From: Adiantum capillus-veneris
Taxonomy: Eukaryota; Streptophyta; Polypodiopsida; Polypodiales; Pteridaceae
DNA: 64,000 bases
Direction: 5' to 3'
Assembly (NCBI GenBank): GCA_014529385.2
Contig: CM043967.1
Location: 84,078,278 to 84,142,277 of the forward strand
Part shown: positions 11,691 through 22,956 of the stretch, piece by piece
How the letters are laid out: each line of letters begins with the position of its first letter
Numbering within the stretch: position 1 is the first letter of the stretch
Program-made: the position numbers and the translations under genes
Notes under the pieces: generated by a model
Told to the model about the DNA's origin: nothing
What the model saw: only the letters and a program-made list of their open reading frames with translations
The model's database searches: none

Positions 11691-12622
11691 AAAACTAAGC
11701 AAAGGTTTACTTGCAAAATGGTAAAAATTGCAGGATTCAGTTTGTCTTCTCAAAAGGATTCAATGTCTGGTAGAATTTGCCAAGGAATCAGGCAAAGCTA
11801 TGATCTACAGACCTAAATCATCAGAAATCAAAACAATGATAGATCTCAGGCAAAACATGAGTCCAAAAATGGTTGCCAAAAACAGATATGGTCAAAACGG
11901 AAAAAACATGGCCATAAACTGAAAAATGGGGCAAACTAAGGAAAAACGTGTCCAAAGTTGAAAATATTTCACCAGTGTACTAGGAAAACCTATGGGAACA
12001 AATGTGCACAAGAACTGTATCAAAATTTTGTCCAACATGGGTCACGATCCATGTACCTTTTTGCCTAATATAAGTAAAAACCATGCCATCTGATTCAGTA
12101 TGTTCAAGAAAGCCAAGCCATGGAGTTTCAAGCCATTTGAATCCCAAAATCCACTTCAAAATGCCAAAAACCTCTAAATCTGCAAATGGTTTTCAAAATT
12201 TAGCCCAACTGTCACACCATTGATCCAAATCCCAAAAATTTTGGACCAAGGCATAATCTAGATGAACCCTACCAGATGGTATCATTAGATTTCCAAAATG
12301 TTGCCCAGCATGCATCGCGATCCATGTACCTTCAACCCTAAATCCAGAGAAAATTGCTCAGTAGCATCCCCATTCCCAAAGTTAGAATTTCCAAATGCAT
12401 CCCAACATGGATCACGATCCATGTTCCTTTTTGCCAAAATACATCTATTACATTACAATCTTGTGCCTATAGTTATCCTAGATGCATTGGTGAAATTTGG
12501 TCAAATTTGGAGTAGTTTTCACAAAGTTATGCTCATTTTTCATTCTATGGTCAAGTTTACACTTTCCAACAATTTTGATCAATGGCTAAAACCTATTTTC
12601 AAATGCTAAAATTGGCAACAGG
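11691..12622 (+). other. Big1 spacer inside the inverted block
   Basis: Non-coding. Holds three copies of the 20-bp palindrome (12035-12054, 12308-12327, 12405-12424). Their flanks ('caacatgg...' before, 'acctttttg' after) are reversed relative to all other copies, as expected if this block was inverted together with the gene that follows. Confidence 0.65.
12035..12424 (-). repeat. Three palindromic repeat copies (inverted set)
   Basis: Copies read ACATGGGTCACGATCCATGT (12035), GCATGCATCGCGATCCATGT (12308) and ACATGGATCACGATCCATGT (12405). The first two are 273 bp apart. Confidence 0.85.
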
Positions 12623-14830
12623 ATGCCTCGAAGGAAAGCACAAAGGAAGTGGAATGCGGCACCCTATGAGATAACCAATATCTCATCAAATAAGAAAGCT
12701 CACATCACCGAACAGGACTTGAAGCAATTTCGGCGAGCATCTTCATCGGAAGGTTTCAAGCAGCAGATAGAGACATAGTAAAGGCCATAATCTTTCCACA
12801 AGAAATGTAGACTTTGCACCAAAAACCATAAGTGCAAGCAGGGGGTAGGTGCCTACAGCTAGACAACTTCTTACGACTGCCTCCTTGGGGAACGGACTTC
12901 AGAAGAGCTTACGAGCTCATAAGTTCAATTCAGTACAATGGGAAAGCAACTCTAACAGACAAGGATGGGGCAGTCGTCAAGGTAAAGATCACAGCAGAAA
13001 TTATCAATGAAGCCCTCCACTTGTCGCAAGGGACGTACAATCTCTTGCAAAAGATCAAGGCCATAGACAATGATAAAGCCTTTTTTAAGCAATGAGGACA
13101 CAAGCTGACGTATCAAGACCCGATCTACTCAGAAATTGAACTACCATTGCGCCTTATATCGCAACATTTCAAGGTGCAGAAGCCGCCTAGATATACCAAA
13201 CCTTTGTTGCACATGTCCATGGTAATGGCAATGGGCTTGGTTGAAGGCAGGGTGGTCAGTTGGGACTTTGGCAACTATCTTCTTGGCACTATTGTGGAAG
13301 CAAACATGAAAGGGATTCAAAGAAGTAAAGCTTACATGAACGGAGGACCAATGCTGAAACGTATAGCCTATCAGGCACTGGGGATGATCAAGGATCTACC
13401 ACTTGCATAAGCACAGATAGATCTGATCCACATATCTAAAAAGAGCTGTAAGACCAGTGGCAGGACCTTGTACAAGGCCAAAACCAGAAGTCAAATAGAC
13501 GAGGCAAAGAGCAACGCTAATGGATTTTGATAGCGAGAAGACTGAGTCAGATGCTCAGAGTAGTCAGGAAGAAGGGTCCCACTCAGGAGACACTCCTTCG
13601 GAGTACCATATTTGGAGGAGGAGCAGGATAGCCCATACACACTTGGATATACACACTTGCGAAAGAAAGCTATGCATGTGGCAAAGGCTATTCCCATTAC
13701 ACATTCCAGAAGAACAATAGAAGAAGCTCAGGCATTGAGGAAAAGGCTCCGCCAACAAAAGCAAGATCAGAAACAAACCCAAGGAACAGAAGCGGATGAT
13801 GAAAAAGAAGAGGATGAAGCCGAAAATATTCCACTGCTACGCAGGCAAACAGAGGCTTTAGAAAGGATCAAGCAACAGAAGAGGCAGGAAGCTGAAGAAA
13901 AATGGAAGATTGCCAGCGCCATGCAGCAACGCATTCACAATGAACTCAAGCGAAAGATGGAGCAAAGGCAAAGAGAAGAATCAAAGAATCTACGCATCGA
14001 TTATCTCAAATCATCTCATGAATCTAATCAAAGCAAAAAAGAGGAAAGTCACTTGCAAGGAGAGGAACAGCACGACACAAAGGACCAGCAAGGTCAAGAC
14101 CTTGGTTCTCCCAAGGATGTTGAGCCACTTCCAGAGACTTTGGAAAAAGAGGAAGGAGAAATTGCAGGACTGCCAGAACAAGGAGCGGAGGAAAAGCAGA
14201 CGGGACACAAAACGAATCGAGAAACGGAGTCCACACAAACAAAGACTGCCACAACCTCTGCTGATCTAAAAGATTCGAAACAAAGAGAAAAGCAAGCTGA
14301 GGTGGCTGAACAATCAGATCAGGGCCAAAAAGGCCATCATAGGCCAAGATCGCCATGCTCACAAGTAGCCATGGAGGAAGGAGCGGAGATACTTAAATTT
14401 TTTGACATTGATGCTCACTTAGAGCAGATCAAGCTACAGTTTCAATGTCAAAGGGCTCTTTACAATATAAGAGAGCTCGAGTTAGAAGATAACAAGAAGG
14501 AAGCATCTAAAGCGGCAGCTGAAAGCACTAAATAAGGCACAAGTCCACACATTCGAGTTGCAAAGAGAACAAGAGAATGCAACCTACTATTACAAGGAAG
14601 TGCAACAATTTAACGAGGCGAACTCCGCATTGCAGATCGAGCAGCAACGTCTTGAGGAGGAGCTAACCAGAGAAAGATAACAAAATGAGAAGCTACAAGG
14701 CTCATATGTGGTGGTTAGTAGATCTCTGACTCATCTCCTAGCCATACAAGAGACCCCCTTCTCCTGAACGACGACTGCAAGATCTACCTCCTTGAGTCAA
14801 GAGATCAAAGAGTTGAAAGAATCCCTGAAA
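12623..14830 (+). pseudogene. Big1 accessory gene, N-terminal and coiled-coil part (inverted)
   Basis: A likely start at 12623 gives a basic N-terminus (Met-Pro-Arg-Arg-Lys). A frameshift near 12780 leads into one long frame, 12832-14535, with stops at 13093 and 13408. The globular part (about 12790-13400) has a Cys-Leu-Gln-Leu-Asp block and an Ile-Ile-Asn-(x)-Ala-Leu block. These resemble, loosely, the plant transposon-associated domain found in many retroelement extra genes. 13612-14760 is Glu/Lys/Gln-rich and predicted coiled coil. A second frameshift at about 14530 keeps the coil open. The counterpart in Big2 is minus strand, 33641 to about 31.7 kb, with the same order. Role unknown; I find no enzyme motif. 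Confidence 0.6.
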
Positions 14831-16550
14831 AGGTCTTGCTGGCATCCCAGCATTTGCCCTCTCCTGAGTTTTTCTCTAGGATCCCAACTTTTTTCCTGTG
14901 AAAATGACCAAAAGACCATTTGTAGACTGAAAGTAGCAATCCAGGATGGTTTGATGATCTTTAGAGCATTTTTTGTGATCATTTTGCAACGCCAATACTA
15001 TTTGTACATTGTCCAGCTAGTGAGCCACTTTTATCCTGATTTTGGCAAAAAGGGGCATGGATCACGATCCATGTTAGGATGCATTTTGAAAAGCCAGTCA
15101 TAGGAGTTTGTTCGTGGCCCTCTATTGTTGCTCCTATAGAAATTTCCATGATTTTAGGGTTTGGGAAAGTTCCACCACTTTTTTCTGCTGTTTTTACCTT
15201 GCCTGATTCTGTCAGCTAATTGGGGTCTACTGGTGAAATATTTTTGGTTTTTGATGGGTTTTGGACTTCCCCATTGGCCCGTTAGTTTACTGATTTTGTG
15301 ACCTTGTACTGCTTTGATCTGTTGTTTTGGCACTGTTGATGCAGTATGGGACACACACACATGCTCTTGCAAGGTTAATGATCATACCTGTCAAATCTAG
15401 TGTAGTAAGATCCACCGAGGTGGTCGGCGTGGGCAAAAGAAACTCCGGAAATTCCATGCTCCTATGGCTCTCTCTCTCTCTCTCTCTCTCTCTATGCAAA
15501 TGAGCTTATGTTGCCCCATTTGACTATATGTTCCTAGTCTACCTGGAATGCCCCATTTATACTTACCTCCATTGATCATATCTTGTTGTTCATATCACTT
15601 GCGGTTCGAACCGTACGTCATTCTGACACTCGATTTACAAATAGCGTTCGATCTGCAGTTTTGATCCTTCAGAAGTTGGCTCAAAATTCATCTTGTGTCG
15701 ACTCTTTCCATATTTGCCATGTTCGAAGTCCTTGCTTTGAAGTTTTGGCGTTTGATTTCAAAAGTCAATTTTGACTTTCCTAGCTCAACTTATGATTTTT
15801 TTTTAATAATCTGTTGTTTTTTGCCTTTTTGTAAAAGAAAATATTTACAATTATTGTTAATCGGCCAAAAATTAGCCAAAATTAATGTCGCCTCCCTTAT
15901 ATACATACTCTTATTCTGTTAGTAGATGGTGACGGCATGGCTCATGATTATGCCAACTAAGAGTTTGTCAGGCTCTGAAAAACTTGTTGTGTTCTTTTTT
16001 TTTAAGAAAAAGAAGGAAAGAAAAAGAAAAGAAAAGAAGTAAGATGATAATAGTAATATATACAAATGATAATCCTATCGCGAAGTAAGATGATAATAAT
16101 TATATATACAAATGAGAATCCTGCCGCATTTTCCCCTTCCTAGAGTGAGTCGTCCCCGACGAACATGTGTCAGAGTGCTTGGGAACAAAGTGCATGTCTA
16201 TGCATAGCCGTATAGTGTGGCTCTATGATGCTGATGGAGGATATGCATGGGGAAACAAAATGCTGTACAAGAGAGAGGTGCTGAACAATATGTTCAGTGG
16301 TTGTTGGTGGCCAGGTTCCCTTGAAGCTGCGTGGTCCGAACAATAGTAATTGGAGAAGAGGCGCTCTATGTTGGACTGTGACTTGCAAAATTTTTGATGC
16401 TCATGATTGGGTTGCTTTTTGGCTTTGTTTGGGTTGCCATCAAAATTTCTTGGGTTTGGATTCGCTAGAAGAGGCATTGTGAAAGTGAGGTTGTTTTGGT
16501 TGCCATACCCACTTGACATTGTTTGGTTGTTGAAGATAGTGGTCCAATGG
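14831..16550 (-). other. Big1 spacer and tail between pol and accessory gene
   Basis: No convincing gene. Contains one palindrome copy in normal orientation (15055-15074, GCATGGATCACGATCCATGT), a (TC)n run at 15469-15493 and, from 15840, the sequence shared with 1-865. From 16223 to 16550 the minus strand codes for Asn/Pro/Gln-rich low-complexity residues that continue the tail of the polyprotein. Confidence 0.6.
15469..15493. repeat. (TC)n microsatellite
   Basis: Pure dinucleotide run in Big1 spacer. Confidence 0.9.
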
Positions 16551-17260
16551 CTTAGGTCATGTGACAACAGCGGTGGGCAATTTGTGGTGGTTTAATTCTG
16601 TGTAGGTAATGTAGGCTGATGTGTATTGGGTTGTCGTTTTGGTATCCACAATTGCCTAGGCTTGGTTTCCATGATTGATTTTTTAACCCATATTTTCTTG
16701 ACCATGGTGGTGGAGTATCGCTGAGTTGGTGCATGTGGTGCTGGTAGATATTCCCATATATGGTCCATTTGTACGAATGGCATGATGAAAGATTGGCCCT
16801 CTTGTTCAAGGAGTAAGGTATTGTCCTGCTAGTTTGGCGTGGCTTGATAAGTGCGCATCCACTGCACTCCTGGAATATTGTCCTGCTAGTTTGGCGTGGC
16901 TTGATAAGTGCGCATCCACGACACTCCTAGAATAACTGCTTTGTTAAGATGTTGATCTTCGACCACATGAAATTGATGCGGATAAACTATTTCAGCAATG
17001 GTGATTGGTAACTTTATGTGGCCCAGACTGTCCATAGTGCCTTTGTTTGCTACTTTGAACCCCATAGTGTTGGGCATTATAGGTTCCTGCGTGATTTTTC
17101 TGAAACTGGAGTAGTTAACCACATTAGCTCTGGCCCCTGTGTCCACTAAGGTTCTTTCGGTGGTGCAGTCGGCAAGTTGTAAATGAATGCGTAGATTCAT
17201 TCCTCCTAACCATGTAGCTGCCGTTTGTATGGATGCTATTGGAGCATTGTCAATAGCAAC
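16551..17260 (-). pseudogene. Big1 second retropepsin-like domain (PR2) and tail, fused after integrase
   Basis: The frame runs from the integrase C-terminus (17641) without break into a domain with an Asp-Thr-Gly-Ala motif (Asp codon 17141-17143) and Ala-Asn-Val-Val after it. About 90 residues on comes a hydrophobic Ile-Leu-Gly-Val-(x)-Trp block (16930-16910). These are the flap-to-core landmarks of retroviral-type aspartic proteases. A normal protease with Asp-Ser-Gly is present at its usual place between gag and RT (21528-22136), so the element has two. A second copy of PR2 survives in Big3 at 37514-43632. A 57-bp in-frame duplication (16819-16932) repeats the Ile-Leu-Gly end with the same TAG stop. 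Whether PR2 was an active enzyme is unknown. Confidence 0.7.
16819..16932 (-). repeat. 57-bp tandem duplication in PR2
   Basis: Units 16819-16875 and 16876-16932 are nearly identical. 57 bp is 19 codons, so the frame is kept, and both units carry the TAG that replaced a Trp codon. Confidence 0.9.
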
Positions 17261-19076
17261 ATCCTGTTGTGCTTTCCTCTGGAAGTTTGCTTGTTCTTTG
17301 CGTTTTAATATTCTGAGAACTTTGGCTTCCTGTTGTGCTTGTTCATGAATGTCTTGTGTTTGACGTCTGCGTTGAGCTACTGCATGGAGTGTTGCAAGTT
17401 CTTTTGGTGTTAGCGGACGAAGATATTTCTTTAATCTACAGCCACTCGTCCAATTAGGCATCTCCTCTCTTGCTAATGTTACAAGCTTGATGGCGCCACT
17501 TTGCGATATATCATGTATTACAAAAGGCCCCATTCCTCGCTTTTTGAGTTTTTTGGAGTGCTGTTTGAGGGTATACATGAGAACGTAATCCCCTTTTTGG
17601 AACTCCTTTCCAATCACGTGTTGATCATGGAAAGCTTTCATTTGTTTTTTCTAAGCATATATCCCAGCTATCACTCTAAGTCTGGTTTCATCTAATTGTT
17701 CCAGGGTGTCTAGTCTCTCCGATAGCTCATCCTAATTGCGTTGCCACTCTTAGGGATTTGATTAGAAATTCCAATGGTAGGATTGCATTAATCCTGAATA
17801 CTAGGTTAAAGGGAGTCATTCCACTGGAAGTTTTAAAAGCTACTCGGTGAGCCCATAAGGCTGTGTGTAGCTTTTGATCCCAATCACTTCTTGAGTCGCT
17901 GACTATCTTGGTGAGCACGGTGCATAGGATTTTGTTGGTACTCTCTGCCAGCCCATTAGCTTGTGGATGATAGGGTGCCGATTTCTGATGGACCAACATG
18001 AATTCGTAAAGAAGGCTTTCAATGACGTCGTTCAAAAAGTGCGTTCCCCTATCGCTCACTATTTCAATTGATAGTCCATATCGTGTAAAGACATTTTCAA
18101 AAAGGAACTGAGTTGTAGTTCTTGCATCATTTTTTTGGGTTGCTTTTGCTTCCGTCCATTTTGTCATGTAGTTTGTTGCTACGATGATGTATTGTGCACG
18201 AGTCCTATATCTTGGAGGTATGATGGGACCAATGAAGTCAATGTCCCATTTGGAAAAAGCGCGTATGTCCATCATTGGCCTCAGTGGCATTTCATCTCTC
18301 CTTTGGGGTGGTTTTGTGCGTTGACATTCATCACATCGTTTGACGTATGTCTCTGCATCCATAAACAGGGTTGGTCACAATATGCCTGAGTGTAGCACGA
18401 GCCTTGTCGTTTTATCAGCAGAGAAATGTCTCCCTGGATGTCCTGAGTGTGCTTGATATAGGATAACGTAATATTCGCTTTTTGTAGCACACAACCGTAG
18501 TTGTTTATCCTTTCCCTGCCTATATAGTTGGTTGGCAATGAGTAGATAGTGTTTGGCCTCTTCTTCGATAGTTTTCATTTTTGCTTTACCCCATTCCTCT
18601 AAAAAGGTTTGGTTTTTTAAGTACTCAACTATGTGAGCACTCCACTTAGGTGCTTGTACTATGCGAAACATGGTGGCATGTTCCACTGGGGGTTGTTTTA
18701 TACAACTATCACAAGATTTTACATATGTATGGACACTGTGTTCCATGTTTGGCTAGTAGATGCCCAGTCTCTCTAGCCGTTGGTCTATCTGTGTTTCACC
18801 ATTGTGAAATCCCGTATTTTGTATATGATCTTGTTTGAGGTAGTAGGTGGTATCTTTGGGCTATACAAATAGTCTCAATATCCCATCCTTACCGTGTTTG
18901 TACAGCCGTCCTGCTAAAAGCTGGAGATTTCGTGTTTGATGGGTAATTGATGGTTGTCTTTCTATCTGCAATGAGACAATTGTGAGTAGAGGAATGACCT
19001 CTTCGCTCCATCTCGGCACCATTTCGATGTTAAACAGATATGAATTAGGAAGGTCATCATCGACACCCTTAGGTGC
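17261..19076 (-). pseudogene. Big1 integrase with two H2C2 modules
   Basis: In sense order there are two zinc-binding modules, the catalytic core and the C-terminal domain. Module 1 is 18920-18702 and module 2 is 18542-18324. Each is exactly 73 codons from a Leu-(x)-Ala start to the last Cys, and both have His32, His39, Cys70 and Cys73 (H-x6-H-x30-C-x2-C). The core (18362-17727) shows the first Asp in a Trp-Asp-Ile-Asp block, the second in Ser-Asp-Arg-Gly, and the Glu in His-Pro-Gln-Ala-Asn-Gly-(x)-Ala-Glu. The C-terminal domain (17641-17400) has the Gly-Pro-Phe-Val block. It would insert element DNA in the nucleus. Stops replace Trp at position 56 of both modules and elsewhere. Confidence 0.8.
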
Positions 19077-20751
19077 TTACCCATGAAATAGTCGTGAAAG
19101 ATGATTTGCTCTTTGGTGTGTGGTCCCCTTTTTTATGACCACCATGAAGTCAAACTCAAGCAGCAGTAAAAACCAGCGAACAATTCTTCTAGTGTTGCAA
19201 GGTTTGTTTACTAGATATAGCAGTGCTTGATGATCCACGAAGAAGACAAACTTGTTTGCTAGAAGGTAGTGTCTAAATTTCTTGACAGCATAGATCATTA
19301 CCAAACCTTCTCTTTTCGTAGTGGTATAGTTTCTCTCTGCATTGTTGAGTTGCCGACTAGAGTAGCAAATGGGAAAATCCATTTTCTTCTCTCCTGGCTG
19401 GGCTAATATGCACTCGATGGCATAGGCTGATGCATCCACATGGACATGAAAATTTTTGCTCCAGTCAGGGGCTTGCAAAATTGGAGCCGAAATTAATTGC
19501 TGCTTCAATTTTTGGAAAGCCTGCTCACATTCCTCCGTCCATTCAAACTTAGTTATGAGGGTGTACAATGGCTTAGCTATTACAACATACATATATATGA
19601 AACGTTTGTAGTACCCGCAATGCCCCACAAATACTTGCTCTTCTTATCTTCGTTGTTCTCGATAGTGCAACAATTACTTGTACCTTTTCTTGATCAGTTG
19701 AAATTCCATTTTTGGACACAATGTGGCCCAAAATTTTACCTTGTCTTACCATGAAGATGCATTTTAACGGGTTTAAGCAAATACGATACGTTCTATATTT
19801 TTCAAAGACTTTTCCCAGATGAGTGATGTGGTCACTTCATCAATGAGAATGAACGCAAAGATCATCCATGTAGATCTCCAGAAATACATTGAGATATTTT
19901 TTGAATGCATGGCTCGTTAGTCTTTGAAATGTAGCCGGGGCATTGGTCAAGCCGAAAGGCATTACCCTATAGGAAAATACACCCCACTCTATCGCAAAAG
20001 CTTTCTTATGTTGATCTTCCGCTTTAATCATCAATTGGTTCTAGCCTGAGAACCCATCCAAGAAACTATAGGCCTCTTTCCCTGCTACCCTCTCAATAAC
20101 ATGATTTGTTATTGGCAGTGGATAGTTATCCCTAATGGTGGCTGCATTTACCTGTTTGAGGTTTACACAGACACGCAATTTTCCATTCTTTTTGGGTACC
20201 ACCACAATCGGGGACACCCAATCGGTGTGTTCAATCTCGTAGATAAACTCAACGTCCCTCAGTTTGTCTATGTCCTCCTTAATTTTCTTGGCAAAAGTTT
20301 CATTGTACGTGTAAGGACGTTGTCTGCATGGTCTGGCATCACTATTAAGGGGAATCATGTGTTGACAGATATGAGGATCTATCCCCTTTAGATCTTTGTA
20401 TGACCATGCAAAGACATCTTTATATTGTCTGAGCGTATCGACTAGAAGTTGCTCTTCCTCTTCAGTAAGGTCCGTGGCAATGTATGCCGGTTTAGGCTCC
20501 TTCCCTAGTTCTGCTAATTTGATACATTTGGCGTTTTCAGACCCATCATATGAAATTCCTGGTTCCTTGGGATCTCGTTTCGGTTTTTGCACCACGATTT
20601 TCCTATCTTGAATGGTATACTTCTTATAGTGGGAAGGTGCATCAAATTTATCATCATTTGATTCCTCATTAGTTTCCATTTTTGTTGTCCAAACTTCCTT
20701 CAAGGCTCGCTTCAATTCATTGTGTTTGACTTTGCGCTCCATTTTGGACAA
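19077..20751 (-). pseudogene. Big1 reverse transcriptase and RNase H
   Basis: RT begins near 20500 after a connector whose Asp-Val-Phe-Ala-Trp-Ser block is typical of plant Ty3/gypsy pol. The catalytic Tyr-Met-Asp-Asp is at 19872-19861. RNase H starts near 19440 (Val-Asp-Ala-Ser block) and ends with a stop at 19079-19077. Breaks: a TAG at 20040 and a frameshift between 19840 and 19628. The enzyme would make cDNA in the particle. Upstream lies protease PR1, downstream the integrase modules, the usual Ty3 order. Confidence 0.85.
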
Positions 20752-21353
20752 CTTAATCGATTTTTTTGGTATTTTTCTCTTTTTCTAGTTTTTGTGTGTT
20801 TGCCCTTTTCGATTTGGTTTTGGTTGAGTCAGTTTTCATGTATTTCTTTGATATCCTGTCCTTGAGGCAGTCAGTCACTTCTATTAATCTTAAGTACTGC
20901 GTTTTGTCAGTTAATAGAGGTACTGAGTCCTCGTTGTGCTTGTCTTGGTTGTTTCTGTGTTTATCTCGATATCTACGTTGTCTTGGAGGATTTTGGTTTG
21001 GGAAATCATAGTAGATCACCTGTCGATCCTTTCGTTTGATGCTCTGACTTGAGCTACTAGACAGCTCGTTGTCCGCGTTATCCTCTAGCATCTTATCAGT
21101 CGAGTCTTGGAAATCTTCTTCGTCCGTTTTGGTCAAGGTCTCTTACATAGATTTCATCCACTATGCGTCGGCACTCGGCAACCCCATCCTTGTCAAGGAC
21201 TTCCCCCTCTGTGTTCGAAGTTAGGCTGACACCCATCATCTGGAATGGAATGATAACATACCCTTCCTCATCACAAAATTTGGTGAGGGTCACCTCATTT
21301 ACACAAACATCAAGAATGGCTAGTATTTGTTGCCATCCAAAAGGTTCGAACAT
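20752..21353 (-). pseudogene. Big1 protease-RT linker
   Basis: Two frames (21353-21096 and 21136-20753) encode a charged Lys/Asp/Arg-rich linker without recognised domain. The same linker follows the protease in Big2 (63120-63680), with a shared Asp-(Phe)-Pro-Asn-Gln-(Lys/Asn) block and Arg-Arg-Tyr block, so it is a conserved part of the lineage rather than random sequence. Confidence 0.6.
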
Positions 21354-21527
21354 CTCTTCTGGAAAAGGCTCTCGTATGTATGCCTCGTCTTGTGCAGTCC
21401 TATCAAGAATGCAATTTTTCTTTTTTAGATTTCCACATTCCGAAGCTTCTCCTGTCCACTGGTGAGCTTTGTTCTATAGCCAAGTCAGTATTCCTCCTTC
21501 CTGGTCAGTTGTGGAATGCAAGTCTTC

Positions 21528-22136
21528 TCATGGGTTTCTTTCTACGTCTCTATAGCTATGATCTGTGACACTAACTTTTTTAGTGACATCCTTGTTCCTG
21601 AGATAGATATAGTCGTAGCCCCAATCTTGCACCATTTTGAGCTGACGCATGAATGGTCTGCCCAATATGATGTTGAAATTGCTACTCTCGTCAATATTCA
21701 TGATAGCAAATGTGTGTTCATATGCAATCCCACAAGAGGTTACTACAATCTGCTCCAAGATGCCTATGGGTCTTTCCAGATACCCATGTGCCAATTGAAG
21801 TTTCATTCTCGTCTTTCTAAGAGCAAGTTTTTCCCATTTTTTCCACATGGCTTTGGTAGCTATGGCTATTCCAGCCCCGCTATCCAAGATTGCTATCGAC
21901 TTAATCTCTTTGTATTTCACCGGTAGGGTAGTATTTCCTTCTTCACCTTCACAATAATCCCCTACCTTGTTTACTGGTATTGGCTCATGTTTAGTTTGTT
22001 TCGAGGGTTGTGTCTTTAGTGTGTTTGGAGAAGCCTCAAGTAAAGGAATTACTAGCCCAATTTTTTCGAAATTTTTCTCGACCTCATCCCAAAGATGCGG
22101 TCTGAGTGTAGTAACTCTAACAGAGTCAGTGTACAA
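21528..22136 (-). pseudogene. Big1 aspartic protease PR1
   Basis: Open over 202 codons. Asp-Ser-Gly-Ala-Gly with the Asp codon at 21884-21882, followed ~75 residues later by Ile-Leu-Gly-Arg-Pro-Phe, the conserved C-terminal motif of retropepsins. It would mature Gag-Pol. The homologue in Big2 is at 62164-62900 (Asp-Ser-Gly-Glu-Gly). Confidence 0.8.
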
Positions 22137-22362
22137 CAGATAGGGGATGACATCAGCTCATGAAGATTTTTAGTATCCATCATCTTAGGATTGGATTTAC
22201 ATTGAGATGGGACTTTCCTTACCTCCGATTGAGTTTCAGGGTTACCAATAAATGAAGGAAAGTCTTCAACAACTGCGGTTTACTGTCTTCTGATATTGTT
22301 GTGCCTGCATTGCCATACAATGATCGGATGTCATTTGGGTAGAGCTCATGCTCCAGGTGGAC

Positions 22363-22809
22363 TTATGGGATAGGAGCTGACACAAGTGTGGCACTTCCAT
22401 CTTTTCTATTCTTGATCTGTTCCCATAGCTCTTGAGGCCATTGTTCTTCTACCTCTTGAATTGGCAGTGGTACTTGAGAATATGTTCCATCTGTTGTATT
22501 GGCTACCACCCTCGTATCCAATGGTGTTTCATCTACAGGATTTGGTAGGTTATTATTTTCAATTCCCTGCCCCTCTAACCCTTGAATCTTTTCTCGGATT
22601 AGTACCTCGATTTTTGGAGGAGTAGAAACTGATGATTCCATAAGCGCTTGAGCGGCTTGGATGAGATCCTTGCACATCTTTAGCCTCTCTTTCTCATAGC
22701 TTGGATGAGGGTACGTTAACCACCTATCCTCTTGGGTTTGGTTAGGCTTTAGCCTTGCCTCGTAAGCTTTTAGAATTGTGTCCAAAGGTTTGAACACCTT
22801 GTCTACCAA
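22363..22809 (-). pseudogene. Big1 gag-protease linker
   Basis: Open for 148 codons, Glu/Gln/Pro-rich, no recognised domain. It corresponds in place and flavour (repeated Ala-Tyr-(x)-Ala-(x)-Leu-Lys block) to 61730-62060 of Big2, so it belongs to the polyprotein. Confidence 0.55.
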
Positions 22810-22956
22810 GAGCGACCCTCCTGATGGTAGATCCGATGGTTATTTTATCTTGTTGTTGTCCTTAAGGTCTCTTTCCCTTTGAAGTTGCTCCTCTGTTTTC
22901 AGCAATTTGGTTTCCAATGCCATTTTTTTCTTTTCTTTTTTGGCTTTCATCTTGTT

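Noticed and set aside
12623-14830. Natural antisense gene of Big1, as described for some Tat elements
   Set aside because: Its C-terminal part lies on the sense strand next door and Big2 has the whole gene in sense; a local inversion explains it better.
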